Below are positions 17,508 to 26,815 of a stretch of 64,000 nt of DNA, piece after piece (position 1 is the first letter of the stretch; the number at the start of each line of letters is the position of its first letter). Both the position numbers and the translations under genes were made by a program. Source of the DNA: DATHTC01 sp963746805 (lineage in GTDB: Bacteria > Actinomycetota > Thermoleophilia > Gaiellales > Gaiellaceae). A model generated the notes under the pieces. That model was given only the letters and a program-made list of their open reading frames with translations. It was not told the DNA's origin and did not search any database. The stretch is from the NCBI GenBank assembly GCA_963746805.1, contig CAVVCQ010000005.1, positions 124,001-188,000 of the forward strand, in the 5' to 3' direction.

Positions 17508-18290
17508 GTGGCGGAGGCGGCGTCCTCGTACGCCTGCGAGATCGACGGCGTCGGAAAGTCCTTCGGCGCCGTCGTCGCCGTCGACGACGTCACCCTCCGC
17601 ATCGAGCGCGGCTCGCTCACGTGCCTGATCGGCCCGAACGGAGCCGGGAAGTCGACGCTGCTCGGTTGCATCTCGGGATTCGTCCGGGTCGACACGGGCC
17701 GCGTGCTGGTCGAGGGCGCCGACGTGACCCGCTGGACGGCGCACCGGCGCGCGGACGCAGGACTGGCCGCGGTCTTCCAGACGACCCGCGCGGTCGGAAC
17801 GCTCGACACGCTCGCCAACGCGATGATCGGCTGTCACCGCTGGACACGCGCGGGCATGCTCGAGGGGATGCTGCGGCCGCCGTGGCAATGGCGCGAGGAA
17901 CGGCGCGCGCAGGCGGCCGCGTACGAGGCGCTCGACCTCGTCGGTCTCGCCGACCGCGCCCGCGTGCCGGCCGCCGCGCTGCCGCTCGGCCAGCTGCGCC
18001 TGCTCGCGGTCGCGCGCGCCCTGGCGCAGCGGCCGAGCGTCCTCCTGCTCGACGAGCCGGCCGCTGGGCTGCGCGCCGCCGAGAAGGCACAGCTCGTCGC
18101 GGCGTTCAACGACTTGAAGCGCACGGATCTGACCCAGGTGCTCGTGGAGCACGACATGCAGTTCGTCGGCTCGCTCGCCGACCGCGTGATCGTGCTCGAC
18201 CGGGGGCGCGTGATCGCCGACGGGACGCCCGCTCAAGTCCGCGAGGACGCGCGCGTCATCGACGCGTACCTGGGGTCCGCGACGCTGTGA
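17508..18290 (+). CDS. ABC transporter ATP-binding protein (LivG type)
   Basis: A 260-residue ATPase. Walker A is GPNGAGKSTLLG near 43, Walker B is VLLLDEPAAGL near 187, and the switch histidine is in VEHDMQF. The signature motif is LPLGQ rather than LSGGQ, within the range seen for LivG proteins, which are loose here. The GTG start follows a GGGAG site 27 nt after the binding-protein gene. Its stop overlaps the LivF start (GTGA). Confidence 0.9.
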   Translation: MAEAASSYACEIDGVGKSFGAVVAVDDVTLRIERGSLTCLIGPNGAGKSTLLGCISGFVRVDTGRVLVEGADVTRWTAHRRADAGLAAVFQTTRAVGTLDTLANAMIGCHRWTRAGMLEGMLRPPWQWREERRAQAAAYEALDLVGLADRARVPAAALPLGQLRLLAVARALAQRPSVLLLDEPAAGLRAAEKAQLVAAFNDLKRTDLTQVLVEHDMQFVGSLADRVIVLDRGRVIADGTPAQVREDARVIDAYLGSATL

Positions 18291-19062
18291 CGGCGCTCCT
18301 CGAGGTCGAGGAGCTCGTCGTCCGCTACGGCGAGGCGGTCGCCGTCGACACCGTCTCGCTGCGCGTCGACCACGGCGAGCGGGTTGCCCTGATCGGCCCG
18401 AACGGCGCCGGCAAGAGCTCGCTCCTGAACGCCGCGTGCGGCGTCGTCCGCCCGTCGTCCGGACGCGTCCGCGTCGACGGCGACGACGTGACCGGGGCTG
18501 CGCCCGCGGCGCTCTCGTCCGGCGCGGCGTCAGCCAGGTCCCGGAGGGCCGGCACGTGTTCGCGTCGCTCCCGGTCGAGGCGAACCTCCAGCTCGGTGCC
18601 TACGGCCGATTCTTCAGCCTCGAGATCGTCTCCTCGACGCTCCGCTACCTCCGCCGGAAGGACGAGGTCCGGGAGCGACTCGAACGGGTCTACACACTCC
18701 TGCCGAAGCTACGCGAGTTGCGCGAGCGTCCCGCCGGACACACGTCCGGCGGCGAGCAGCAGATGGTCGCGATCGGGCGAGCGCTGATGGCCGAGCCGCG
18801 CGTCCTCGCGATCGACGAGCTCTCGCTCGGCCTCGCCCCGCTCGTCGTCGAGCAGCTCGTGGAGTTCCTCGTGCGCCTGAACGAGGAGGAGGGAGTCGCA
18901 ATCCTGCTCGTGGACCAGAACGCGGTGCTGGCGTTCTCGCTCTGCGAGCGCTCCTACGTGCTCGAGACGGGCAGGATCGCCGTCGAGGGGCCGAGCTCGG
19001 AGCTCCGCGATCGGCCCGAGGTGCGCAGCGCCTACCTCGGAGGCGGGAGCGGCCCCAAGTGA
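18287..19062 (+). pseudogene. ABC transporter ATP-binding protein (LivF type), apparent frameshift
   Basis: The second ATPase of the transporter. The N-terminal part (Walker A GPNGAGKSSLL) and the C-terminal part (GVSQVPEGRHVFASL, signature TSGGEQQMVAIGRAL, Walker B AIDELSLGL, VDQN) lie in different frames, and 776 nt is not a multiple of three. The shift falls near 18515-18525 between ...TGAAPAAL and RRGVSQVPEG. Everything else matches LivF in length and motif, so a sequencing indel or a very young mutation is likely. It overlaps the next GTG. Confidence 0.8.
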
Positions 19063-19907
19063 CGACGTTCCTCCAGCTCGTCGTCGTCGGGATCTCGACA
19101 GGCTCCGTCTTCGGGATCGTCGGGATCGCCCTCGTCCTCGTCTACCGGACGACCGGGATCGTCAACTTCGCCCAGGGCGTCTTCGCGGTCCTCGGCGGCG
19201 TGTTCACGTTCGAGCTCGCCCAGCACATGCCCATGCTCCCGGCGATCGTCGTCGCCGTCCTGCTCTCGGCGGTGCTCGCCACGGTCACGGCGGTCGTCGC
19301 CGTCGGGATCCGAGGACGGACGACGCACCTCGCGAGTCTCGTGATCACCGTCGGCATCGCTCTCACCGCAGAGGCCGTCCTGCTCGCGACCTTCGGCGAG
19401 GTCCCGCGCTCGTACGCGGGCATCTCCGAGCACGCCTGGGACATCGGCGGCGTCCTCGTGCAGCCGCAATACGTGCTGATCGCGGCCGTCGCGCTCATCG
19501 CGGCGGTCGCTCTCACCTTCTTCCTCCGCCGAACGATCGTCGGGCAGGCACTCGTGGCGTCCGCCGACTCGCCACGCGCCGCAGAGCTCGTCGGCCTCAA
19601 CATCCGCTCGATCGCGGTGATCGCCTTCGCCGTCGCCGGCGCGCTCTGCGCCCTCGGCGGCGCGCTGCTCGCTCCCACCGTCCCGGTCGTCTACAACGCC
19701 GACCTCGCCCTGACGATCAACGGCTTCGCCGCCGCCGTCTTCGGCGGCTTCGCCTCGATCCGGCTCGCGCTGCTGGGCGGCTACGCGCTCGGGATCGTCG
19801 AGCAGCTCGTCGTCGGCTACGTCGACCCGCAGTACAACCTCACGATCGCGCTCGTCGTCATGCTCGTGCTGATCGGCTGGCGCTCCCGGAAGGAGCTCGC
19901 GGTTTGA
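19059..19907 (+). CDS. Branched-chain-type ABC permease (LivH type)
   Basis: A 282-residue permease with about eight hydrophobic segments. The family's early YRTTGIVNFAQG motif is at about 28-39 and the coupling-helix region SPRAAELVGLNIRSI at about 170-185. The GTG start overlaps the LivF stop by 4 nt. It forms the membrane channel with the LivM-type protein. Confidence 0.92.
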   Translation: MTTFLQLVVVGISTGSVFGIVGIALVLVYRTTGIVNFAQGVFAVLGGVFTFELAQHMPMLPAIVVAVLLSAVLATVTAVVAVGIRGRTTHLASLVITVGIALTAEAVLLATFGEVPRSYAGISEHAWDIGGVLVQPQYVLIAAVALIAAVALTFFLRRTIVGQALVASADSPRAAELVGLNIRSIAVIAFAVAGALCALGGALLAPTVPVVYNADLALTINGFAAAVFGGFASIRLALLGGYALGIVEQLVVGYVDPQYNLTIALVVMLVLIGWRSRKELAV

Positions 19908-19910
19908 GCG

Positions 19911-21014
19911 GTGGCGTCGGGACGCAGCGCGGCGGCGGTGGAAGGGGCCGCTCGTCTCGCGGCGATCGTGGCGGCCGGCGCGTTCGCCTGCTGGCTGCCG
20001 TTCCAGCTGTCGCGGCTCGACCTCGCCCTCTACGACCGCATGGGCCTCTACACGCTCGTCACCATCGGGCTCACCCTGCTGATGGGGTTCGCCGGACAGG
20101 TCTCGCTCGGACAAGGCGCCTTCTTCCTGATCGGCGCCTACACGTCGGGCCTGCTCACCGTCGGCCTCGACCCCGACACGCGTCTCGTCGACCTCGAGGC
20201 GGGGATCGCGCCGCTCGCCGCGCTCGCCGCCGCCCCCGTCGTGACCGCAGTCGTCGCCGCGGTCATCGGTGTACCGCTCCTGCGCCTCCGCGGGCACTAC
20301 CTCGCGTTCGCGACGCTCGCTTTCCACCTGATCATGCTGTCGCTGCTCTACGCGCAGGACCGGTTCACGGGCGGCCAGTACGGCGTCACCGTCGTGAAGC
20401 CGCTCGAGGTCTTCGGCCACTCGATCAGCGGCGCCACCCACGCCGCCGTCGTCTGGGCCATTGTTGCGATCGCGCTCCTGCTGTCGGCGAACCTCGTCCA
20501 CTCGCGCGCCGGCCGCGCCCTGCAAGCGATCGCCGAGAGCGAGCCCGCCGCCGCGGCCGCGGGAGTCAACGTCGCGACCTACAAGCTGCGGCTCTTCGTC
20601 CTCGCAGCGGCGCTCGCCGGCCTCGCCGGCGGCCTGTTCGCGTTCTTCGCGCAGTTCGTCGGACCCGAGGACTTCTCCATCATCCTCAGCCTCCAGTTCG
20701 TTGTGATGGTCGCGGTCGGCGGGCTCGGCAACGTGTATGGCGCCGTCGTCGGCACCGTCGCAATCCTGTGGCTCGAGCATCGCGTGCGCGACCTCGGAAC
20801 GCACGAGAGCCTGCTCGGCTGGGACCTGCCGCCGCAGGCACCGAGCGTCCTCTCGCTCGGCGTTCTGGGCGTGATCCTGATCGTCGTCATGCTCTTCTTC
20901 CCGAACGGCCTCCTCCCCGCTGTGCTCGGCGGCGTCCGGCGTGCGCGCCACCGCCGCCGCGGGGCGCCCGCGCGTGCGCTCCCGGTCTCCGACCGCGGGC
21001 CCGGCACGCGGTAA
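19911..21014 (+). CDS. Branched-chain-type ABC permease (LivM type)
   Basis: A 367-residue permease with about ten hydrophobic segments. Typical marks are GFAGQVSLGQGAFFLIGAY near 60, HYLAFATLAF near 130, and the coupling region ESEPAAAAAGVNVATYKLR near 205. The GTG start is 3 nt after the LivH stop. The C-terminal tail is Arg-rich and cytoplasmic. This is the last gene of the transporter operon and converges on the transglycosylase gene. Confidence 0.92.
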   Translation: MASGRSAAAVEGAARLAAIVAAGAFACWLPFQLSRLDLALYDRMGLYTLVTIGLTLLMGFAGQVSLGQGAFFLIGAYTSGLLTVGLDPDTRLVDLEAGIAPLAALAAAPVVTAVVAAVIGVPLLRLRGHYLAFATLAFHLIMLSLLYAQDRFTGGQYGVTVVKPLEVFGHSISGATHAAVVWAIVAIALLLSANLVHSRAGRALQAIAESEPAAAAAGVNVATYKLRLFVLAAALAGLAGGLFAFFAQFVGPEDFSIILSLQFVVMVAVGGLGNVYGAVVGTVAILWLEHRVRDLGTHESLLGWDLPPQAPSVLSLGVLGVILIVVMLFFPNGLLPAVLGGVRRARHRRRGAPARALPVSDRGPGTR

Positions 21015-21047
21015 GCCCGCCGGAACGCGAGGAAGCCGCGTGTGCCT

Positions 21048-21935
21048 CTACATCCGCTGCCGCAGCGCGAGCACGTTCGCGACGTAGCGCGTCGTCTCGG
21101 GGCCGAGGCCGTGCTTCCGGACGGCCGCCGGGCCGCGGTAGTACGCGCCCAGCGCGAGCCGCTCGTCGCCGCCGAATCGCTCGAGCAGGTTCGCAAGGAA
21201 CGCGGTGCCGACGCGGACGTTTCCGTCGGCCGTGTGCGGAATCCGCTTCCCGACGACGACGGTCTCGACGAAGTCCCAGGTCGCGGGCGTCACCTGCATC
21301 ACGCCGCGCGCGCCGGCCGCCGAGACGACGTGGTTCTGGTGCCCCGACTCCTGCCAGGCGAGGGCGCGGACGAGGCGCGGGTCGACGCCGTAGTGGCGTG
21401 CCCAGTAGGCCATCGAGCCCGACACCGTCCGCGGACCGCCGCGCCGGATGCTCAGACCGGACACGTCGAGCACCTCGAGCGTCGCCGGGCCTGCGATCCC
21501 GTCCGGGGCGAGGCCGGCGCGCCGCTGGAAGCGCACGAGCGCCTTCCGCGTCGTCGGCCCGAAGCGCCCGTCGACGGCGCCGCGGTGCGCGCCGGCGCGG
21601 AGCAGGAGGAACTGGAGCACGGACACGTCCCACCCGACGGCGCCCTGTCGCAGGATCCGCCTGCCGAGCAGCGGTGTCCCGAGCCGCCCGAGCGCCGTCC
21701 GCGTCTTGATCCCGGCGATGCCGTCGACCTGCAGCGAGGCCCGCATCTGGAACGCGCGGATCGCGGCGGCCGTCGCCGGCCCGGCGATGCCGTCGATCGG
21801 GCCGGCGTACAGGCCGTGCGCGCGCAGCGCGACCTGAAGGCCTGCGACCTGCGGGTTCGTCGCGGCTCCCGCGTCGGGTGCGGAGAGAAGGACTGCGAGA
21901 GCCGAGACGACGACGATGAGCCGCCTCGGAGACAT
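21048..21935 (-). CDS. Secreted lytic transglycosylase with two peptidoglycan-binding repeats
   Basis: A 295-residue exported protein. A signal peptide (1-24) is followed by two PG_binding_1 repeats (about 28-85 and 92-155, with GLYAGPIDGIAGPATAAAI and GAVDGRFGPTTRKAL) and a C-terminal SLT domain (about 168-290). The catalytic glutamate is in LAWQESGHQ, followed by GARGVMQVTP and a Tyr-rich AYYRG. It cleaves peptidoglycan glycan strands, for growth or cell separation. A perfect hairpin lies 5 nt upstream of the ATG. Confidence 0.9.
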   Translation of the reverse strand: MSPRRLIVVVSALAVLLSAPDAGAATNPQVAGLQVALRAHGLYAGPIDGIAGPATAAAIRAFQMRASLQVDGIAGIKTRTALGRLGTPLLGRRILRQGAVGWDVSVLQFLLLRAGAHRGAVDGRFGPTTRKALVRFQRRAGLAPDGIAGPATLEVLDVSGLSIRRGGPRTVSGSMAYWARHYGVDPRLVRALAWQESGHQNHVVSAAGARGVMQVTPATWDFVETVVVGKRIPHTADGNVRVGTAFLANLLERFGGDERLALGAYYRGPAAVRKHGLGPETTRYVANVLALRQRM

Positions 21936-21940
21936 GCGGA

Positions 21941-21959
21941 CGGTCCCGGTTCGGGACCG
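21941..21959. terminator. Perfect hairpin between ETF-QO and the transglycosylase
   Basis: CGGTCCCG-GTT-CGGGACCG, 8-bp arms, no T-tract. It lies after the ETF-QO stop and just before the transglycosylase ATG, so it may act as terminator, attenuator or translation-modulating stem. Confidence 0.5.
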
Positions 21960-21980
21960 GGGACGCCGTTCCTTCCCGGC

Positions 21981-23682
21981 TCAGGTGTTCGTGTACTCGG
22001 GTCCCGGAGCCGCCCTCGGGCGGGGTCAAGCGGCCGCCCTTGGCCGTGATCGCGCCGCACTGGACGCAGTTCGACGCGTTGACCTGGACGGTGACCGTGC
22101 CCTGCCCGTCCGACTCGCCGAGCTCGTAGACCGAGGCGGGGCACATCCGCACCCACAGCTCGGCGAGCCGGAGCGGCACCTCGCGCTGGATCCGGATGTG
22201 GTTCGGCTGGTCGTCCCGGGTCTTGTTCCCGGACAGGAAGACCGACGAGAGCTTGTCGAAGGTGAGCTTCCCGTCGGGCGACGGGTACGACTTCGCGCGG
22301 TCGGTGCGGATGAGCTCGTGCGCGCCGTTCGGCTCGATGCGGAACTCCTTCGGCGGGAAGCGGCCCTTCGTGACCGTCATCGCCGAGGCATAGGCACCGC
22401 CGACGAAGAACCCCTTGTCGAAGACCTGGCGCATGTTCCGCACCTCGCGCAGGTCGCGGACGACGTAGCTCGACCGCAGCTCCTCGTCGTACGAGTCGAG
22501 GGCGCCGATCCGGGCCGGGTTCTCGCCGCGACCGAGCGCGCGCCAGGCGGCCTCGGCAGCGAGCCGGCCCGACTCGACCGCGTAGTGGATGCCCTTCAGC
22601 GTCGGCACGTTGACGAGGCCCGCGCTCTCGCCCGCGAGCAGCAGCCCCGGCGCGTTGAAACGCGTCGGCAACGCGTGGTACCCGCCCTCGGTGATCGTCT
22701 TGGCGCCCCACGCGACCCGCTCGCCACCGTCGAGGATCTTCCGGACGAGCTTGTGCGTCTTGAACTCCTGCAGCACGTCGTGCACCGAGAACTCGGTGTC
22801 CCGATACTCGAGCCCGGCGACGAACCCGAGCGAGACGAGCTCGTCTCCCATCGGATAGATGAACGAGCCGCCGAACTCGCCGTACTTCGCCCGCTTGCGC
22901 AGCGGCCATCCCATCGTGTGGACGATCTGCCGCAGCGGCTTCGGCACCCGCCAGACCTCCTTGACGCCGAGCGCCCAGACCTGAGGGTGCGCCCCCGCCA
23001 GCCCGAAGCGGTCGACCGCCGCTCCGGTCAGGTGGCCGGCGGTGCCTTCGGCGAGCACGGTCACGCGCGCGACGAGGTCCGATCCGGGCTCGAAGTTCGG
23101 GAGCTCCTCCCCGTTCCGGCCGCGGCCCTTGTCGCCGGTGCGGATCCCGCGCACCGTGCCGTGGTCGACGAGCAGCTGCTGGGCGGAGGTCTGGGTGAGG
23201 AGCATCGCGCCGCTCTCCTCCGCCCGCTCGGCGAGCCAGCGGCCGAGCTCGGAGACCGAGGCGATGACGTTCCCGTGGTTCCGCATCGTCGGCGGCGGCG
23301 GGATCCTGATCGCCGACCCCTTCGTCAGCAGGTACACGCCCTCGCCCGGGACCTCGCCGTAGGTCGGGATCGCGTCGAGCTCCGGCCGGTCGCGGAACAG
23401 CGTGCGCAGCGCGCGCGGGTTGACGACGGCGCCGGAGAGAAGGTGCGAGCCCGGGCCCTTGCCCTTGTCGATCACCGCCACCGGCACCTCGCCGAGCCGC
23501 TCGGCCGTCCCGGGGTCCTCGTCCATCAGCTGCCCGAGCCGGATCGCGCAGGCGAGACCGGCCGGCCCGCCGCCGACGATGCAGATGCCGACCTCGATGC
23601 GCTCGTCGGCCGGGTCGGTGGGGACTGCGATCGCCTCCGACGGCGAGAACGGTGGCGGGTAGTCGGCCGGCCGGACGGTCAC
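21981..23682 (-). CDS. Electron transfer flavoprotein-ubiquinone oxidoreductase-type dehydrogenase, apparent frameshift near its end
   Basis: A FAD enzyme of about 566 residues that passes electrons from ETF to the quinone pool. The dinucleotide-binding VGGGPAGLACAIRLGQL is at about 35, and the C-terminal ferredoxin-like region has cysteines in MCPASVYE and NASNCVQCGAITAKGG. One extra base near 22002 throws off the last six codons: the sequence reads GGSGTRV, but deleting one base gives GGSGPEYTNT and a stop at 21981, the usual family ending. The GTG start overlaps the etfA stop (GTGA). The ETF-beta, ETF-alpha, ETF-QO order makes the electron path clear. Confidence 0.88.
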
Positions 23683-24641
23683 GACCGGCGCTCGCGCACG
23701 AGCTCCGTCAACTTGGGGACGATCTGGTGGAGGTCGCCGACGACGCCGAGGTCGGAGTACTCGAAGATCGGGGCGTTCGGATCCTTGTTGATCGCGACGA
23801 TGACCTGCGACGACTGCATGCCGACCTTGTGCTGGATCGCACCCGAGATCCCGAGCGCGACGTAGAGCTTCGGCGACACGGTCTTGCCGGTCTGGCCGAC
23901 CTGCGCCGCGTACGGGTACCAGCCGGCGTCGACGACCGCACGCGTCGCGGCGACGGCGCCGCCGAGCGCCTTCGCGAGCTCCTCGGCGAGCGAGAAGGCC
24001 TCGGGCGAGCCGAGCCCGCGCCCGCCGGCGACGATGACGTCGGCGTCCTCGATCGAGGGCCCGCTCTGCTCCTCGTGGGCCTGCTCGACCATCTCCGCCT
24101 GCGTCGAGAAGTCCTCGAGCTGCGGCTCGACCCGCTCCACCCGCGCCTCGCCTCCCGTCTCGACGGGATCGAACGCGCCGGCGCGGAACAGGGCAAGCCG
24201 GGGCGTCGACGTCCAGCCGACGTCGCAGATGACCGAGTCAGAGAGCGCCGGCTGCTTGCCGACGAGCTGCCCGTCCTGCTCGACGAGGTCGGTGAGCTGC
24301 CAGTTGAGGCCTGCGTCCAACCGCGCGGCCAGAGCGGCGGCCACGTCGGCGCCGAGGATCGACGAGGCAAACAGCACCGTGTCGAAGCCGTGCTCGCCGA
24401 CGAGCTGCGCGAGCACGTCCACGCGCGGCTGCGGGAGCGGCGCCTCGAGGCGCGGGTCGTCCGCGACGAAGACGGTGGCGGCGCCGAACTTCCCGGCCCC
24501 GCCCGCGAGCGATTCGACGCCCGAGCCGGCCACGACGGCCGAGACCTCGCCGCCGAGCTGCGCGGCCTTCGAGAGCACGGCCAGCGACGGCTTCAGCAGC
24601 TCGTCGCCGTGGTGCTCGAGGAAGACGAGCGTGCCCGGCAC
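23679..24641 (-). CDS. etfA: Electron transfer flavoprotein alpha subunit
   Basis: A 320-residue FAD-binding subunit of ETF. The C-terminal signature is clear: VAGGRGLGSPEAF near 195, the FAD-binding QVGQTGKTVSPKLYVALGISGAIQH near 250 in two stretches, and NKDPNAPIFEYSDLGVVGDL near 290. It starts at a GTG that overlaps the etfB stop by one base (TAGTG). ETF collects electrons from acyl-CoA dehydrogenases such as the one at 51.7-52.8 kb. Confidence 0.94.
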   Translation of the reverse strand: MPGTLVFLEHHGDELLKPSLAVLSKAAQLGGEVSAVVAGSGVESLAGGAGKFGAATVFVADDPRLEAPLPQPRVDVLAQLVGEHGFDTVLFASSILGADVAAALAARLDAGLNWQLTDLVEQDGQLVGKQPALSDSVICDVGWTSTPRLALFRAGAFDPVETGGEARVERVEPQLEDFSTQAEMVEQAHEEQSGPSIEDADVIVAGGRGLGSPEAFSLAEELAKALGGAVAATRAVVDAGWYPYAAQVGQTGKTVSPKLYVALGISGAIQHKVGMQSSQVIVAINKDPNAPIFEYSDLGVVGDLHQIVPKLTELVRERRS

Positions 24642-25408
24642 TAGACGAGCCTCTTCTCGGCGAGGAAGTCGACGATCTGCGCGGCCGCGTTGCCGTCGTC
24701 CTCGACCTTCCGCGAGTCGCCGCGCGGCGGTGGGTCGCCGAGGGCGAGCACCGACGTTCGCGACGCCTCTTCCCCGGCGTCCACGCCGAGGTCGGCGAGC
24801 GAGAGGACGTCCTGCTGCTTCTTCTTCGCGCCCATGATCCCCTTGAGCGACGGGTAGCGCGGCTCGTTGATCGAGTCGGCGACCGCGACGACGGCCGGCA
24901 GCGGCGCCCGGATCACGTCGTAGCCGAACTCCGTCTGGCGGCGGCCGGTCAGCGAGCCGTCCTCGACGGTGAGCTCGGCCACCTGCGACACGAGCGGCCG
25001 GCGCAGGCGCTCGGCGACCGCGGCCCAGAGCACCGCGCCCTCGGAGTCGGCCGCGTACTGGCCGAACAGGACGAGGTCGGCACTCTCGCGCTCGAGCGCG
25101 GCGGCCAGCACGCGCGAGGTCGCGACGAGGTCGGAGCCGGCGGCGCCGTCGTCGGAGACGAGAACGGCCCGGTCGGCGCCCATCGCGAGCGCCTTCCGCA
25201 GCGCGTCGACGGTCTTCTCCGGACCCATCGAGACGACGACGACCTCCCCGTCGCCGCCCACCTCCTTGAGACGGAGCGCCTCCTCGACGGCGTTGGCGTC
25301 GAATGCGTTCAGCGCGCCCTCGCCCGAGCGGTCGAGCCGCTTCGTGGACGGGTTCATGCGCCGGTGCGCCGCCTCCGGAACCTGTTTCACGCAGACCGCG
25401 ATCTTCAT
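24641..25408 (-). CDS. etfB: Electron transfer flavoprotein beta subunit
   Basis: A 255-residue ETF beta subunit with the starting KIAVCVKQVPE, the AMP-site NAFDANAVEEALRLKE near 35, and the recognition-loop region GIMGAKKKQQD near 195. The ATG at 25408 is chosen over a start 57 nt upstream because all family members begin here and a TAGAGT hexamer lies 8 bp before it, as in a leaderless mRNA. Confidence 0.94.
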   Translation of the reverse strand: MKIAVCVKQVPEAAHRRMNPSTKRLDRSGEGALNAFDANAVEEALRLKEVGGDGEVVVVSMGPEKTVDALRKALAMGADRAVLVSDDGAAGSDLVATSRVLAAALERESADLVLFGQYAADSEGAVLWAAVAERLRRPLVSQVAELTVEDGSLTGRRQTEFGYDVIRAPLPAVVAVADSINEPRYPSLKGIMGAKKKQQDVLSLADLGVDAGEEASRTSVLALGDPPPRGDSRKVEDDGNAAAQIVDFLAEKRLV

Positions 25409-25416
25409 CGGCCGAG

Positions 25417-25422
25417 ACTCTA
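25417..25422 (-). promoter_or_regulatory. Candidate -10 of the etfB-etfA-ETF-QO operon
   Basis: TAGAGT on the minus strand, 8 bp before the etfB ATG; the same hexamer and spacing occur before the DUF47 gene at 63 kb. Confidence 0.5.
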
Positions 25423-25486
25423 ACCACGGTCGCGCGTGGGACCCGTGAGGTACCGGTCGGCCCATGGCAGCTTCCGGAAAGCCTGG

Positions 25487-25492
25487 TAGGGT
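25487..25492 (+). promoter_or_regulatory. Candidate -10 of the M23 peptidase gene
   Basis: TAGGGT 29 bp before the GTG start at 25522, leaving a short leader that contains a GGAG site. Confidence 0.4.
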
Positions 25493-25521
25493 GCGGCCCT
25501 TCGAGCCCGAACCGGAGCCAT

Positions 25522-26406
25522 GTGACTCGCCACCGGACGACAGCCCGAAGCATCCTGGCCGCCGCAGTTCTCGCCGGCCTCGCCGCCTGGACCGCGACCG
25601 CCGGCGCGGCGGTGCCGCCGCTGATCTTCCCCGTCGTCGGGGCGACGACCTACACGAACGACTTCGGCGACCCGCGCGGGCAGGGTCGGCACGAGGGCAA
25701 CGACCTCATGGCCGCGAAGCGCACGCCGGTCGTCGCGGTCGAGCCGGGCACGGTCGAGTTCTGGGTCACGTCCTCGCGCGCCGGCTGCATGCTCTACCTC
25801 CACGGCGCGAGCGGCACGACCTACCTCTACATCCACCTCAACAACGACAAGACGCTCCGCAACGACAACACCGGCGGGTGCAAGCCGGGCGTCTCGTTCG
25901 CACCGGGGCTGAAGACGGGCGCCAAGGTCGAGGCCGGCGCGCTCGTCGGCTTCGTCGGCGACTCCGGCGACGCCGACGGGATCGCGTCGCACCTCCACTT
26001 CGAGGTCCATCCCAAGGGCCGTGGCGCGGTGTCGCCGTACGCGCACCTGCAGAAGGCGAAGCGGCTGCTCTTCGCGGCCGCCACGGGCTCGCCGTTCACG
26101 CTCGCCCTGAACGGCACGGTGGTGCAGGCGAGCGACGGGTTTCTCGAGCTCGACGTCTCCTCGCTCACGCGCTACCCCGGCAGCCAGCGGATCCCGAAGG
26201 TCGGCCGCATCGTGGAGCTCGCGGTGCCGCCGGAGACGGCCGTGTTCAACCCGCTCGGCGCCCTGATCGCGGCCGCCAAGCTCGCCGCCGCCGTACCCGG
26301 CCAGAAGGCGCAGGTGTGGACGGCCCGCGCCGAGACCACGCTCGAGGCGCAGCTCGGGATGCCGCTCATGATGTCGACGCAGAAGATCCTGCTGCGGGCG
26401 TCCTAG
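25522..26406 (+). CDS. Secreted M23-family (LytM-type) metallopeptidase-like protein
   Basis: A 294-residue exported protein with a signal peptide (about 1-30, ALA-rich, ending AGA-AVPP). The LytM zinc residues are RHEGND (HxxxD, about residue 54) and SHLHFEVHP (HxH, about 160), so it is probably an active endopeptidase of peptidoglycan cross-links. The last 110 residues lie outside the peptidase domain and are unassigned. I start at the GTG because an ATG one base earlier hits a stop at once. Its stop shares a CTAG with the convergent mutase gene. Confidence 0.87.
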   Translation: MTRHRTTARSILAAAVLAGLAAWTATAGAAVPPLIFPVVGATTYTNDFGDPRGQGRHEGNDLMAAKRTPVVAVEPGTVEFWVTSSRAGCMLYLHGASGTTYLYIHLNNDKTLRNDNTGGCKPGVSFAPGLKTGAKVEAGALVGFVGDSGDADGIASHLHFEVHPKGRGAVSPYAHLQKAKRLLFAAATGSPFTLALNGTVVQASDGFLELDVSSLTRYPGSQRIPKVGRIVELAVPPETAVFNPLGALIAAAKLAAAVPGQKAQVWTARAETTLEAQLGMPLMMSTQKILLRAS

Positions 26407-26795
26407 GCGGGCACGCGGTCGCGCAGGAACTCGACGATCTCGCTGGTCGGCGCGCCCGGGGTGAACACCTCGGCGACGCCCTGCCGCTTGAGCTCGTCCG
26501 CGTCGTCCTGCGGGATCGTCCCGCCGACGACGACGACCACGTCCTCGGCCTCCTGCGCGCGCAGTCCCTCGAGGATCCGCGGGACGAGCGTCATGTGCGC
26601 GCCCGAGAGGATCGAGATCCCGACCGCGTCCGCGTCCTCCTGGATGGCGGTCTCGACGATCTGCTCGGGCGTCTGATGGAGGCCGGTGTAGATGACCTCC
26701 ATGCCGGCGTCGCGGAGCGCGCGGGCGATGATCTTCGCGCCGCGGTCGTGCCCGTCGAGACCCGGTTTCGCGATGACGACGCGAATAGTTGCCAT
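26403..26795 (-). CDS. Cobalamin-binding small subunit of acyl-CoA mutase
   Basis: A 130-residue B12-binding domain. The lower-ligand histidine lies in GLDGHDRGAK (DxHxxG, His16), with SILSGAHM near 63 and VVGGTIPQDD near 90. It is a separate chain, as in split mutases, and its partner is almost surely the large subunit encoded at 28957-30623. Adenosylcobalamin would come from the PduO-type enzyme at 50.7 kb. A TATACT hexamer lies 9 bp before the ATG. Confidence 0.93.
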   Translation of the reverse strand: MATIRVVIAKPGLDGHDRGAKIIARALRDAGMEVIYTGLHQTPEQIVETAIQEDADAVGISILSGAHMTLVPRILEGLRAQEAEDVVVVVGGTIPQDDADELKRQGVAEVFTPGAPTSEIVEFLRDRVPA

Positions 26796-26804
26796 CGGTC
26801 GGCC

Positions 26805-26810
26805 AGTATA
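26805..26810 (-). promoter_or_regulatory. Candidate -10 of the mutase small subunit
   Basis: TATACT on the minus strand, 9 bp before the ATG. The whole divergent gap to the MBL gene is only 20 bp. Confidence 0.45.
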
Positions 26811-26815
26811 GGGGG

